NCBI GenBank assembly: GCA_013115145.1
Contig: JAAPAO010000067.1
Span: 28,591 to 92,590 of the forward strand
Length of the DNA: 64,000 nt
Source of the DNA: Perkinsus chesapeaki
Taxonomy: Eukaryota; Perkinsozoa; Perkinsida; Perkinsidae
Direction of reading: 5' to 3'
In this document: positions 33,419-44,962 of the stretch, piece by piece
How positions within the stretch are numbered: the first letter of the stretch is position 1
How the letters are laid out: every line of letters begins with the position of its first letter
Made by a program: the position numbers and the translations under genes
The notes under the pieces: generated by a model
Told to the model about the DNA's origin: nothing
The model's database searches: none
The model's input: only the letters and a program-made list of their open reading frames with translations

Positions 33419-35590
33419 GTTGAAGAGTATGAGTTAGCCTCAACGTAGCTGTGGATTGTAGCCTGTAGTTTTATTCGCATGTCTGATAGGCTATTCGCTA
33501 GACTCATCCCTACGGATTGACTCGATCGGCTAGCATGTGGTTTCCGGCTTCAGTAGTTTCCTGCTGCATCTGGCGATCGTGACGCATCTTGCGCGAAGAA
33601 GCCAATTGATTCGTGGCTCTTGGCTCTATGATATGGCACTGTTATGAAAGCTCTGTTGAGCAGCGCTGCTTATCAAGCTTCCACGGAGCTAACGCATCAA
33701 CGACGCGCGATTATCATTAGACGGTGTCACTCTTATTCGACTAACACTCGGTGTATCCTATTATCTAACTGCCCCTCCTCGAGGCCCCTCGAATTGATTC
33801 TAAGGTTACTATTACTGACCCTAGATAAGCCCCTCCGTAGAAGTCCGCCTTGAAATAGGCTCGAAACACCGCCATTCGTGGTAGTCTGAAGCTATGGTAG
33901 CTGGGAAGCATCAACTTGATCAATTGAGTGATTGCTCGTCATGCATATCTTCCGGATAGTGGCACCAGGAGTCGGTCGTGGTGTTCAATCGATCATCTTC
34001 CACCAGTCTCACTGAATGTCCAGACCACGAGGCTCCGCCACCGCGAGGCACTTCGCGGACCGCGACACAAGCTAAATTAGGTTGGCTAATAGTTGGGGGA
34101 GCGAGGCACTCGGGAAGATGCCAGCCACTGTGACCGCGGAAACGAGTCGCGCTAGCCAATACGACTGAGCCACATACAAGATAAACTATGCATCTGTGGA
34201 ACTCCGTAGGCTACCCAGGACCTGCCCAAACCCTCTGGCGGACCAATGAATTCCCCTAACAGACTTCCAGTATCGTAACAGCCCGTATGTACGCTCGCCC
34301 TCGTGGGAAACTCCTAGTGAGACGCATCACCATTCTACCACTCCACGGATCATCACAACTGCCGACAGCCATACCCGATGAGAATATAGTAAACATCTTA
34401 GCTACTTCGCTCGAATTCGCGATCATGCTGGGGAGTCATCATAACGCTTCCACAACACTCATCGGACTTATCAGGTATGAATGCTGCACTATTCGATTCT
34501 TGGTAGGATGCTTGCAGTACTATTTTGCTGAGAAATATACTCACGACGTCTTCGTTGTTATACCCGAGATAGTCTTAGAGTTATTTCATCTTCACGTTGG
34601 CCCGCAGAGTACACACGCGCTACAAACTTGGCTGTGTTGGCTTGGCTGTTCTGTCCCACACACAAGTTATCGGACGAGAGCCAAAAGGCTCTTCTAAAAG
34701 AGCCACTCGACTTGATGGTTGTTTCCAGTGCTACCTAAGATATTCCTGCTCGCCTATATCCTATAGTAGCACGGCTTGTCAATGAATTATAGGCGATAAC
34801 ACTGCCAGCGATGATGTGCACGATAATGGAATGGTGGACTGAGTGCCATTCAGTGGTGGAGCTGGAGTCTTAAAGTTGAAGCTCTCTTCAAGTGACAGGC
34901 AAGTGAACTGTATTGAGTAAATTAGTAGAAATAGAAGCAATGACAATGGGATATGCCTACTGGAAGTATGCTGAACCCAATAAGTGAGATTCTATAAATG
35001 ACATGATGCGAGATTCAAGTTTGATTTGGGTGTGTAGTACACAACGTGTGTCCGCGTGACCTGGGTACGAAAACTAACAACACCATATGAAGTATGAATG
35101 AAAAGTATTCATGCAGAATGACTGTCAGAAACAGAGTAGTGTTGTTCTTCATTCTATCCGCTACCGTAGATGACCATATTATGTACTTCGCCTCATCACG
35201 GAAGCAGGGGGCAACTTGGTATGGAGAGTGGTTATCTAAGAGACGGTCATTGATTAGAGGGGTATCTTGCTACCAGCTCTATATGCGCCGGTGCTTTAGC
35301 AGTCTGTTTCCTCCAAGTGTCTCGATCAAATACAGCAAAGCTTGCTCTTGGTTTCTTCGCTTCCGACGTCGAGCTTTCCCCTACAAAAATGTCAGCGGTG
35401 CATTATTTCACCAAGTAGATTGGACGAACCAGTATCTGTCCGCTGCCTCTTGCCAGCGGAAGCATCTGCTGCCGGTGCTACGGACCCTCCGAACCTTGGA
35501 AGGGGTGGGAGGGACCTGACAACAACAGACAACATTCACATCTTGCGGCCTCGACGATAGACCTACGTGTCAGTCCGGCTCCTGGTATTC
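33419..35590. other. Intergenic, no gene recognised
   Basis: Several mid-length frames exist on both strands (33920-34159 minus, 34287-34697 plus, 35094-35519 plus), but none resembles a protein family or joins into an exon chain. Confidence 0.35.
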
Positions 35591-36635
35591 TCACGCGCCA
35601 CCGCAAACGGATTCGCTGAAATCTTCCTCCGAGTCGGCGCCTTGCGACGAGGGATCGTGTTTCTCATTGCCTGGTCTGAATTTTGCTGAGCTCCCTCGGT
35701 AACTGAGCCGCAAACCCAATGTCCGAAACCGAGCCTCGGCGATTCCATCTGGCATACCATCATCAGCGGTGAGATCGTTCAACAAATCTTCCATATCGAA
35801 CTCCTCTTCATCCATCTCCCTGGTGACGGATGTGCCGAAGTTCGACAGGCCGCCCAGCAACTCGGCTTCGAATGTATCCTCGACCGTGGTCTCCACCGTC
35901 ACCGCTGAGAGAGGTCTAACTGTTAACGATGTTGACGCAGATCCATACCGGAGCACTGTGACACGTTCTTGATCTCAGCTTGTCCTCTACTCGCAGTAGT
36001 CGCTGATTTTTCCCCTCGGCTCGTCGGTGCCTCCGCAGATTTCCCTGCGGTGGCCACAGGCTTGAGCGCTCTTGCGAGACCAATCAACATCTGAACACAC
36101 GTCTTCCCTCGACCAAAGGCACCGATGCTGATGGCTCACCTCGCTATCTCGTCCACGTAGTTCTTCTCCTTTTTTCTCTCTTGCCTTTTCAGCACCTTCG
36201 ACAGTTTCCTTCTCCAACCTTCGCTGTTCCTCCCGTCGCTTGCGGAGTTGCTCGTACTCTTCTTGGAACCTGCTTGCAGTCTGGATTCCAATACCCAACA
36301 CCAGGAACGGTCCACCGGGTCAGAGCCGCAAACTCCATTTTATTGAAGGCGACCCGTTTGCTATGTGCCTCCGATACCTTAGCGGTCGACCGGGCTCCTT
36401 CCGTGGCAGCCGAAAAGTCCTGAAATGACGATGCTCGCATATTAGCAACATCTCCCACTATCGCGCTGCCCGTCCTGGCGCAAATCTTCGCTTTCATAAT
36501 TCCGGTGTCTACAAGATCTCCGACGACATCTGCTACGGAAGCACCAGAGAATTGTAGAGAGCCATTGTCAGAGAGGATGGGGCTGAGAAGAAGGCTTAAG
36601 ATGCGGATGGCAAAATTATGAGCGCGAAATCCATC
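35591..36635 (-). CDS. Hypothetical protein with coiled-coil and acidic C-terminal tail
   Basis: Minus-strand segments at about 36300-36560 (SFQDFSAATEGARSTAKVSE), 36170-36290 (RFQEEYEQLRKRREEQRRLE) and 35591-35900 (MDEEEFDMEDLLNDLTADDG, ending SEEDFSESVCGGA) look coding. The layout of a basic helical region followed by an acidic tail is reminiscent of ESCRT-III type proteins, but no diagnostic motif is clear. The exon joins near 36300, where the frame changes, and at 36140 are unresolved. The plus-strand tRNA gene at 36636-36717 lies immediately 5' of it, so the longer frame reaching 36719 is unlikely to be coding at its start. Confidence 0.4.
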
Positions 36636-36717
36636 TCCGGTGTGGTCTAACAGGTTAAGACGTTCGCACTGTTCAATCAATGCGCGAACGATCCAGGTTC
36701 GAATCCTGGCACCGGAC
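36636..36717 (+). tRNA. tRNA gene with an enlarged anticodon loop (probable intron), isotype uncertain
   Basis: The cloverleaf is nearly perfect. Acceptor stem TCCGGTG/CACCGGA pairs at 7 of 7 bases. D-stem GTCT/AGAC encloses a GG-containing loop. Anticodon stem TTCGC/GCGAA pairs at 5 of 5. T-stem CCAGG/CCTGG encloses TTCGAAT. A TTTT run follows at about 36732, a possible Pol III terminator. The anticodon loop is 16 nt instead of 7, which fits a roughly 9-nt intron. Canonical placement would give anticodon TGT (Thr) with an unusual C33; a shifted pairing gives GTT (Asn). Confidence 0.65.
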
Positions 36718-36855
36718 AAGTTCTAAAGGTGTTTTCATGAAATTTTTGGCAAACTGCACAAGCTCGGCTTATGGCTGATTTAGCATGAGGAATGCAATGG
36801 GACGGGAGGCAGCTCAACGCCACTTCCGCGTGGCGGAATGACCCTTACTGGTTTA

Positions 36856-38361
36856 TCAGAAAAGTTGATACGAAGTTAATACTCGGTGGGTTAAGTGACG
36901 GTACCTTATGTCATCCGTAATCGATTTGCAAATCTCTGTTTTGGGATCGAACACACGATGCAGGAAGAACACCGAGCGTGCTAATTCAAAGTTCTTCCGG
37001 AACGTTTCGAACCTGCCAAGGAGAATCGAAAAACCCGACGGACTGGAAACGCACCTGTCATATTCCAACTGTTTCCTAAACCTATCTTCCATCTTCAAGG
37101 ATCGCAGAGCCCTCTGCCAATCCCTGTATTTATTAATAAGCTTCATTGCTGTTTTTATACCCATTCCATTTAAGTTGCATGCATGAGAGTAATCACAGCC
37201 GGCGAGAACCTGCACTAGCTCCTCGACAGCCGCACGGGGCCGCTTAGAGCCGTACACAGGCGTCGATGAACATATCTTTAGTCCAATCCCTGAGGTTGGC
37301 CAGGTCGGCTCCATATTTGTTTCGGAGCTCCTTCAGAGGGAGGCGGTTCTCGCGCTTATCATCACTTTCCTGCAAGTCGGAATGAGACCGGCAAAAAGAT
37401 ACTTTTGCACTTTGGACTTCTTGCTGCCTCCCTGCAAGGCCCAAGTGAAGTTAACAACTTGACAGTCTCCTGCTTGATCTAGCTTTGCTATCATCAACTT
37501 GCAGCCGTATCTGCGAGATACCAGCCATCGAAGCTCATCATCCAGGCGGAACTACGCAAGAACGTCGCTGTCTTCGGAGATAACAGCGTCGACGAGGCCT
37601 GCAGGAAGAGGGATTGAGGCGAGGGTCGTGGAGAGTTGTGGAACTCACCGACCGAATACATATATCCCAGTTGAGCATCTGCCTCATAGGCGGCTACGAT
37701 GAACTCTACCCCCAAAGCGCGGAGAGCGCACATGACCTTTGGGGAAGAAAAGCCAGGATGCTGAATGGTATAGCTCACCTTCCTTATCATCTTCTTGGTT
37801 ATCCTGATGGCCTGCATACATTTGGTGCGTATCTCACCAGTCATCTGAGACGCCTGAGTTATACCAGCCGATTCGATCATCGCTTTGGCGGACTCGCTTG
37901 CAGTCGTACGAGATTCGCCTAAGACAAAAGCGATAAGACAACGCCCACTCTCCGCAGAGGAAGAGGTACTTCGTTTTTTTTCCTCCTCGGCTTTGCCTGG
38001 CATCCGACAACCATCGAAAACGACTACTGGCGTAACGCTGAGGAACGATATCGGCACTGCGGGAAAATTGCTCCTACTCATATCCTTGCAATAGGGCAAT
38101 CATACGAAGGAAGAAGGTGAGGAACTTATCACTCTCCTTACCAGAGACCAACTCGAAACAACAGGCGATGGCGCCGCGGTGCATCCAGCACTGAAGGGAG
38201 AAACCAACACATGGCCAACACACCAGTGCCCAGATGTAGCGGTGGAAGCAATAGGGGCTTACCATGGCGTCTATTCCAACCCGTTGCCCCTTGAACTCAG
38301 ATATGTTCTTATTGGTTGCAGTGCAGCCTTTAAGATATTGTAACAGGTTCTTGACTCCCAT
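36856..38361 (-). CDS. EXO1: Exonuclease 1 / FEN1-superfamily nuclease (multi-exon)
   Basis: 5'-3' exonuclease and flap nuclease of DNA mismatch repair and recombination. The start MGVKNLLQYLKGC at 38361 is family typical. The first intron splits GIDAM from CWMHRGAIAC. Motifs follow in order: VVVFDGCRMPGKAEEE; the metal-binding acidic pair in AAYEADAQLGYM; FRLDDELRWL; DWTKDMFIDACV; then LAGCDYSHACNLNGMGIKTA, the H2TH-type DNA-binding turn. VFDPKTE follows. The CWMHRGAIAC and LAGCDY contexts favour EXO1 over FEN1. The 3' end is uncertain: the frame stops at 36856, but a GT after GACATAAG suggests another short exon. The long regulatory C-terminus of animal EXO1 was not seen. Confidence 0.85.
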
Positions 38362-38527
38362 ACTGGGACCGTATTCCGCTTTAAAGGATTCGTTGCCACT
38401 TAACTGACTAACTCAACACTCAATGGACAGTTCACGACTTGGGTTTATATAGTGTCACAGAAATGGTACAATATTATATCAACCGCAGCGGAGCGGAGTT
38501 TTGCAAACAGTCTCAGTCGACGAGGCG

Positions 38528-38752
38528 CTACTCTTTGAGGTATCGATTTCCCAAGCGGGTGTTGTAGGTCGTTTGCTTCTCATGCAGTTGGTAGAGAATA
38601 AGGCCACCAATGCCAATCATGCACAATAGAAGGAGCATTATCGAACGCAACTGAAGAGACAACACCAAGATAACACATTGAACGATAACCACCTTACGCA
38701 GCCTCACATAATTTCGTACAGTACCGCTATCTAGATACGGTTCGACTTTCAA
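38528..38752 (-). CDS. Small predicted membrane protein
   Basis: A 74-residue frame with two adjacent hydrophobic stretches (VVIVQCVILVLSLQL and LLLLCMIGIGGLILY), then a polar tail ending GNRYLKE. Not a family I recognise. It sits 46 bp downstream of the sulfhydryl oxidase stop and on the same strand. Its coding status rests only on composition. Confidence 0.4.
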   Translation of the reverse strand: MKVEPYLDSGTVRNYVRLRKVVIVQCVILVLSLQLRSIMLLLLCMIGIGGLILYQLHEKQTTYNTRLGNRYLKE

Positions 38753-38798
38753 CGCCCCGTAAATTCAATCTTTAAAGGTTCACTTGGAATCTCGGATG

Positions 38799-40172
38799 TT
38801 AGTTTTTTACATATTGCAAACACTGTGAGCTGGCGAGCATTCCCCTTCCCTTGCTTACCGGCGATCGCGGTGTGTACATGGTCTCAGTCTTGAAGGTGTC
38901 TCCTAGATATGCCTGCACCAGCCAGTGGTAGACGACCTTCTCAGAGTACCCTCCAGTAGGCCCCAACAGGCATGCTGGACATTGAGACGCGCTCGGCCAC
39001 TGTGATTCTTGTGCATCATCATTCGGCCGTTTGTATTGAAATACTCGAGCGCTGACTGAGTTATGAAACCGCCAAAGCCACATGACAGTTTGCTCCCTTG
39101 TTGGAGCATCGCCACCCACACATCTGTCATAGAGGCACTTGCCGTAATCTTCCACGAAGTGCCGAGAACACTCATCACACTTAAAGTACTGCGAGACGAT
39201 AGTCTTGGTCGCCTCCATCGCTGCCAAGCCTGTGTGGTCAAACACCAGATCGGTGGAGAGCTCCTCATTATAGGGGCGGTCTACCCCCAATGTGAGGTAG
39301 TGTAGGAACTGCCAAAGGCCGCAGCTCAACTGCCCACAAAGCTTCCACTGCCCGGCTGGCATCAACGCCATATCGAGGGTAATCTGTCCGTTCAGGAAAG
39401 GCTTTTCTGCGAGTAGGCTCATCCATCTTTCGCGAGTTAGAGAATAAACGTTACTCAGGTTATTTCGTATGTCGGCTACCTCTCCTCGGAAGCCCTCATT
39501 GGGATACAAAGTAGCTACGCTGGGCAACACCACGTACTTCAATGCATCCAGACGGTCACCCTCCAGGGCCTCTACCCCGGCCGGAAAGACCGCAGTCGAC
39601 ATTAAATTAGCAAATGCCAGGATGCTGTCGTGCATCCGATCTTTCGGCCCTCCTGGTTTTCCCGCTCTCGAGACTTCGCTCTTCTCCATCTCAACCGGGG
39701 TGCCTCTCAACTGTTCTACTTTCGGCACGGTAGAAAGGCGGAGCTCTTCGGGCAGCTGGACGTTGACGTACTCTGCAGCACTGATTTGTCTATCCCACAC
39801 TTCACCTGTCCTCTCGCCGTTCCTGAACCCCATCAAAGTAGGGTACCGATCAACTCCAGCCGCCCCGCAGGCATCTCGGTGCTGGTTACAATCGATCGCG
39901 AAGAACGTCAATGACGGCACCCCCGCGAAGGCCTCTGCTATGGCCTCGTATTGGGAGGCGAAACTCGCGCAATGTCCGCACCAAGAAGCGTAGAAGAGCA
40001 GCATTCGGATGTCGTCGGACTTGCTGTTAACGGTGAGGTTTCGGAGGAGTCCTCCATCGATATCTACCACTTTGCCGTTTTCGGGTGGGAAGAATCCCTG
40101 CCCTTGCGCGGATGCTAGAGGCTTACCGGCGACCACAAGGAACAGAAACAAGCACAAGAGCAGGTTTATCAT
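38799..40172 (-). CDS. QSOX: Quiescin-type sulfhydryl oxidase (thioredoxin-Erv fusion)
   Basis: Introduces disulfides into secretory proteins and passes electrons to oxygen through FAD. Single 457-residue frame starting with a signal peptide (MINLLLCLFLFLVVAG). The thioredoxin domain has WCGHC (Cys at 65 and 68). A helical spacer follows, then the Erv/ALR domain: LCGQLSCGLWQFLHYLT, the redox pair KCDEC at 332-335, the FAD-binding WLWRFHNSVSARV near 366-377, and a shuttle-like CPAC at 398-401. No C-terminal membrane segment is visible, so it may be soluble or secreted. It is intronless in its coding part. A family A motif at 40203-40215 followed by a TTTTTTGTAG suggests a 5' UTR intron. Confidence 0.92.
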   Translation of the reverse strand: MINLLLCLFLFLVVAGKPLASAQGQGFFPPENGKVVDIDGGLLRNLTVNSKSDDIRMLLFYASWCGHCASFASQYEAIAEAFAGVPSLTFFAIDCNQHRDACGAAGVDRYPTLMGFRNGERTGEVWDRQISAAEYVNVQLPEELRLSTVPKVEQLRGTPVEMEKSEVSRAGKPGGPKDRMHDSILAFANLMSTAVFPAGVEALEGDRLDALKYVVLPSVATLYPNEGFRGEVADIRNNLSNVYSLTRERWMSLLAEKPFLNGQITLDMALMPAGQWKLCGQLSCGLWQFLHYLTLGVDRPYNEELSTDLVFDHTGLAAMEATKTIVSQYFKCDECSRHFVEDYGKCLYDRCVGGDAPTREQTVMWLWRFHNSVSARVFQYKRPNDDAQESQWPSASQCPACLLGPTGGYSEKVVYHWLVQAYLGDTFKTETMYTPRSPVSKGRGMLASSQCLQYVKN

Positions 40173-40202
40173 AATTATAAAGGAAATAATCTACAAAAAA
40201 TA

Positions 40203-40215
40203 GGCGGAGCGAAGC
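40203..40215 (-). repeat. Family A motif upstream of QSOX, probably in a 5' UTR intron
   Basis: GGCGGAGCGAAGC on plus. On the gene strand it is followed by CCTATTTTTTGTAG, an acceptor-like end 5' of the start codon. Confidence 0.5.
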
Positions 40216-40375
40216 ACAACACAAACCAGAGACCGATGGAATCCCAGCTACCAGTGGCGAGGTGGGGGATTGCGAGTGGTATATACCTTACGTGGTGTTG
40301 GCGGCAGTGATGATGATGATGTACAATCGAATGATGAAAGTGTACATCAATACTTCACAGAAACAGTGTGTCTAA

Positions 40376-42375
40376 TCAATACATATGCATATTGAGGCCA
40401 TCGGACTTCCCTCTAGGCCATCGGATCTTCTCATAGTTCTTCTTGACATATATGTGACAGTGCAAATACCTAACATAACCAACAAAGTGATGATACTACA
40501 TTCAGATGACTTATTTCAGTAAATAATATACAGTGGAATCGCCTAGTAAAAACACCTGCCAGTTCCCAAGTCCTAAGGCGTTATACGGATGACTAACATT
40601 TGCTAGTTTGCATAACAAACGGTGACATGCGTTCCAATATTATCAATGGTTGCATAGTGCTTGATTCAAACATCACAAAGTAGATAAATGATATGGAAGG
40701 GAGAATTCCCGTCCGTATTCCCCCTCATTCCTTCCTTACATGCTGATGAGCTCCTGCATTTCGTTCCTCAATGTGAAGTACTGCAATGCATCATGACGAG
40801 CAACGTAACTGAGAAGACTGCTGCCGACGACGACGAGGCTGCGCCAAGGGTAGGACTCACCTCAGAAGGTCTCCAAGCTGAGGCACGTTAACCACGGATT
40901 TGGTAGCCCTTGACTTGGTCACCTGAATCACACGTACGATGTTGATTAGAACTCCTCCAACCTTTCGGGAACTGCCACGACCTTATTAATAACCGGAGCA
41001 ACAGAGCTTAGGAATTCCAACGCTCACCGTATAGGACCGACTGGGACACTACCACAACGCCATACCATCATTAAAATGAAACTAGCAACCCCTGCCGATG
41101 ATAGTAGACTATCGAGTTAATTATGAATAGATCATAATGAAGAAAATTATAAACCATAAATGTCTCCTAGTGAATATAGAGCTCCAAAGGTCGTAGAAGT
41201 GTAGCTATTCACCAACGGAAAGACAACATTCATCATACTCCCGGTACTTTACAGTTGGTTTGCCAGTAAAGAGCATAGTGCCAGCCTACCTTATCGTCCT
41301 TCTCACAAACCGTCTCCCTCTCCTCTACAGCTCGTTCAAACTCCATTTGTCGGATAACTAGGATAACCACATATCACAAAGTCACTGCGCCACAAAATTC
41401 GACGCCTCACTTTCAGCTCGAGCTTGATGATAGACCTTGTTTTCGTCCTGTGTATCATCGCACCATTTGAGGTACTCTCCTAATCTGCAATGGAGATATC
41501 CAATCCTGCGATTACAGGGCTCATCTCACTTCCCATTGAATTGAGCTTGCACTTCAACACCAAAGTTGTTTCCGTCCTCTTCACGGGGTATGTGCATCAG
41601 TACGAAGCGCTGAAGTCGAGAAAGCCTAAAATAACGAAACGAGTGACGTACCGAGTACAACTTCATCGGATGCGTTTTCGCGGAATGCACCCGTCGGCTC
41701 GTTGGGTCACATGTTAACGGTTTCAAATTTTCCTGGTGAATCGGTACACGCATTACAGAGAGAGGACCAAGTTCCCGGCGGCTACGCCTCTACGAGAGCC
41801 TCTTCAAATAGCGCGGTGAGACTCCACTGGTTTACCTCTCACAGGCCTGGTCGAACTCCTTGGTGACGATCTTATTAACTTCAACAATTACAGGGTTCGG
41901 CTTGCCCGATTGGATACCCTCGGCTGAGCATTCCTGACCGCACCGCGATAGAAAGGAAGCTACCAAACACTCGCTGACCTTCCTAGCAAAGGCCTCCTCC
42001 AGCTCCACAATGTCCTCAGTGCGATTGAATATCTTTGGGACACGGTCCTCCAAATCAAGAATTATGGATGGAAGCTCCTTCATGATGTCCTCGCCAACTA
42101 AACAGAGCAGCATAATAAAGTCAGGAGCTCCAAGGCTCGTACCGCCTCAACGGTAAGAAAGTCGGTCGGGAAAAGGCAGTACCATTGCACTTCATCGCGC
42201 TCGTATAGACCCCACCGATTTCGCAAAAAGTTTTACCCGAATCAAATCGCTTGATGAGCTCATCGAGCTTCTCCTGTGCCGATGCTGCGGATGCTGTCGA
42301 GGCTTCCTTGGTCGATACCGCACCGTTGGACAAACGCCTTTTCTTAGTAACAACAGGGTCAACCATTATCAACAA
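40376..42375 (-). CDS. PSME3-like: PA28/REG proteasome activator subunit, tandem copy 1
   Basis: Heptameric 11S activator that caps the 20S proteasome and opens its gate. N-terminal exon (start 42375, or M at 42366) has a basic KKRRL cluster, then LPSIILDLEDRVPKIF and ECSAEGIQSGKPNPVIVEVN. The diagnostic activation loop is FVLMHIPREEDGNNFGVEVQ. The C-terminal helices include VTKSRATKSVVNVPQLGD, YVARHDALQYFTLRNEMQEL and, after an intron, YEKIRWPRGKSDGLNMHMY with the TGA at 40376-40378. The C-terminal Tyr and the EKIRWPR motif mirror the PA28 tail that docks into the proteasome. Together with copies at 42501 and 44963 it forms a head-to-tail array with gaps of only 125-166 bp. Confidence 0.88.
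41358..41410 (-). repeat. 53-nt PA28 copy 1 intron with family B motif (sense)
   Basis: GAATTTTGTGGCGCAGTGAC lies near the donor side. The surrounding exons encode NKVYHQARAES and IRQMEFERAVEERETVCEK. Confidence 0.75.
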
Positions 42376-42500
42376 AACCTGCCACTATCAACATACAGCA
42401 CAAGATACCCCTCTGCTTTCCCATTCAACAGACAAGGGGGCAACATTCAAAAGCATAGATTCGGTCGAAATGCCTGACTGGTCGAGTGGCAGGACACTTG

Positions 42501-44796
42501 TTAATACATATGCATGTTGCGAGCACCAGAGCGCCCTCTAGGCCATCTTATCTTCTCATAGTTGTTCTTAACATACACATAACAGTGTACATACCTACAC
42601 CAATACACACTTCTCATCATCCTTCCTCTGCCTTCATCAATGCTACCGAAGAAGGTACGAGTACAGTACAAGGTTCACCACGGAAAAGTGTACGAAGCGG
42701 AACACTGGCGACGACTAGTGTTCCTGACTGTCAGCTATATCCTATCATCTTCGGTTTTGGCCTTTTCTTCTTGATATGTATTACTGTATGATCCAAGCAA
42801 GCCACCCTTAAGAAATCCCAGAGCGAAATTATCGAAATTGGGCAAGTGATGTAAAGTTGACTGATTCCTTGAGATATGCAATTCGCTTATCAGTTCTGTT
42901 TGAACAGCTAATTGCCTCACATGCTTATTAGACCTTGTAACACAGTCCTCAGCTGGAAGTAATGATTGGCGTCATGCCGAGCCAGGTAACTAGAAAGGCA
43001 TATCCAAGCTCCACGCTGGTGAGATACAGAAGAGCTCAAAACGAAGGATTCACCATAGAAGATCTCCCATAGGCGCTTTATCATTCACTGTTTTCACCGT
43101 TCTTGATGATGATACCTGGCACTGTGATTGCCTCCCAAAACAATCATGCTAAAAAGGGACACCATTCCCTTACCTTATCCCCGGCCTCCCCCGAATAGTT
43201 CTCCCGTACTTCTAATTTCTTATCAAGCTCCATCTTCCGCAGTACTAAGCAGCAGCAGTCCCTCCCCAACCCCTACCGCTCCCTCCTACTATCGGCTCTT
43301 ATTGCATGATACGCCTTACAGCCCTCTTGAAGGGACTCACACCACTTAACGTACTTAGACACTCTGAAAAATACCATTTTGTGGCGCGCGGGAATTAGGC
43401 CCTATTACTTAGCGTAAAAGCGTGACTGGACAGCCACACCGAAGTTATTGCCGTCCTCTTCGATCGGAGTGTGCATTATAACAAATCTTTGCATTTGGCC
43501 CAGTCTGCTGCCAATAGTCAGCGCCTTCCTCCACAGCAATGGACGCCTTACCTCTCCAAACCATCCTCAATGGCCTTTGCAATGTACTGGTTGATCCGTA
43601 ATAGCTCCGGATGAGCCTTGCCGGACCGGATACCCTCAAGGGAGCATTCCTAATAAGGAGTCTTCGATAAAGAAATCAATATAGCTGTCATCACCAACAT
43701 CAACAACTCGCTGGTGCTGTCAACAATGGGCGAGCAGGCCCATCTATAGACAATTCCGATACCGATTTTTGCGTGTTGATCCAAAAACACCGTCAAAAGT
43801 TCCACTCAACACGAGGGACTTTAGCCTCCTCTATCCTGCCCCTCTGTAGACTATAAGTCGGCCATAATAAAGTCAAACGCCTCAACGCTTGCAAGTGATA
43901 CAGTGTATTCATAAGGAGTTCAATAATAACAATAGAACTATAGTAATTCCTCGATATGAAAACGCTTCCCACCTCCTCGCCTCATCACCACCAAAGTACT
44001 ACCTTCGCCGCAAAGGCCTCCTGAACCTGCTGTATATCTCCCTGTAAATTAAAAACTGTTTTGAGGTCCTTTTCAAGCTTTATAACATATAAAGGAAGCT
44101 CCTTCATTACCCTCTCACCATCTAAAAAATATTCGCCACATTGCCTTGCGTGGTCGGAAAAATGATAGATCGTAACAGTAATAGTGATCACTGCCAAAAT
44201 TTAAAGTCTGCTGGGCCAATCTCTACAAGCTGTAGACCTCTCTGTGATCAGCTAAATACAAGTTCGGATCCACTGTTGAGTGCTGCTTCATGTTGATCAT
44301 ATAAATTGAGTGTCATTCTGGATGAGAGAGACATTGTGGAAATATAGTTCCCAGCCTCGGAATCCCAGGATGATACCTAATCCTGTCGACTTTAAGAGTT
44401 AACTATTCCGAATGATGATAGTTGCCTATTAAGCTGATAAAGAGATATTATACATCTTATGACTATATACCAACAATTTAGAACCTAGACTACGATATGG
44501 CATATAATATAAAATAGCTTATCTAGTCATGCCCAATAGATGCGATGATGAACAAGCTCATCATCATCACACCAACCCCAAACAAAGATTTGTAGATCCT
44601 TCATCTTAGAAACGAAAAAAAAACCAGCGCCTACGGTGTTGGTGTCAAATTAAAAAGTGAGAGACGTCATCGAGATGCTAACACCATCAGAGCCCAGTAA
44701 CGGTATCCTACTACCTCCATCAAAAACATCCAACAAGACATCGAGCTGCGCCTGGGCCTCCTCGATGGTGAGTTCAGAAGTAGCCTCAACAGACAT
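42501..44796 (-). CDS. PSME3-like: PA28/REG proteasome activator subunit, tandem copy 2
   Basis: Same exon plan as copy 1. The start at 44796 gives MSVEATSELTIEEAQAQLDV without the KKRRL cluster of copy 1. Then come LPLYVIKLEKDLKTVFN, the activation loop FVIMHTPIEEDGNNFGVAVQ, and KVSKYVKWCESLQEGCKAYH after a 45-nt intron. The C-terminal exons are YLARHDANHYFQLRTVLQGL and YEKIRWPRGRSGARNMHMY, with stop TAA at 42501-42503. Differences from copies 1 and 3 in the N-terminal region suggest distinct subunit roles, comparable to PA28 alpha, beta and gamma, but which copy corresponds to which is not decidable here. Confidence 0.85.
43364..43408 (-). repeat. 45-nt PA28 copy 2 intron with family B motif (antisense)
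   Basis: Removal gives SRFYAKVSKYVKWCES in frame. The plus strand carries ATTTTGTGGCGCGCGGGAAT from 43376. The family B orientation is opposite to that in the copy 1 intron. Confidence 0.8.
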
Positions 44797-44962
44797 AATA
44801 AAAACTGCCTTCCCATTGGACTACTTGTAACCAAACACTCTTCTCCGCGATTCGGGGAGACTGTCTACCACAGCAACGTCCAATCGCCCACCCTCCTAAA
44901 GCTAATACCACATTGCAGACGTTGAAAGCGGCGGCGGCGGTGGAGTGAAGATGTAGGTATAA

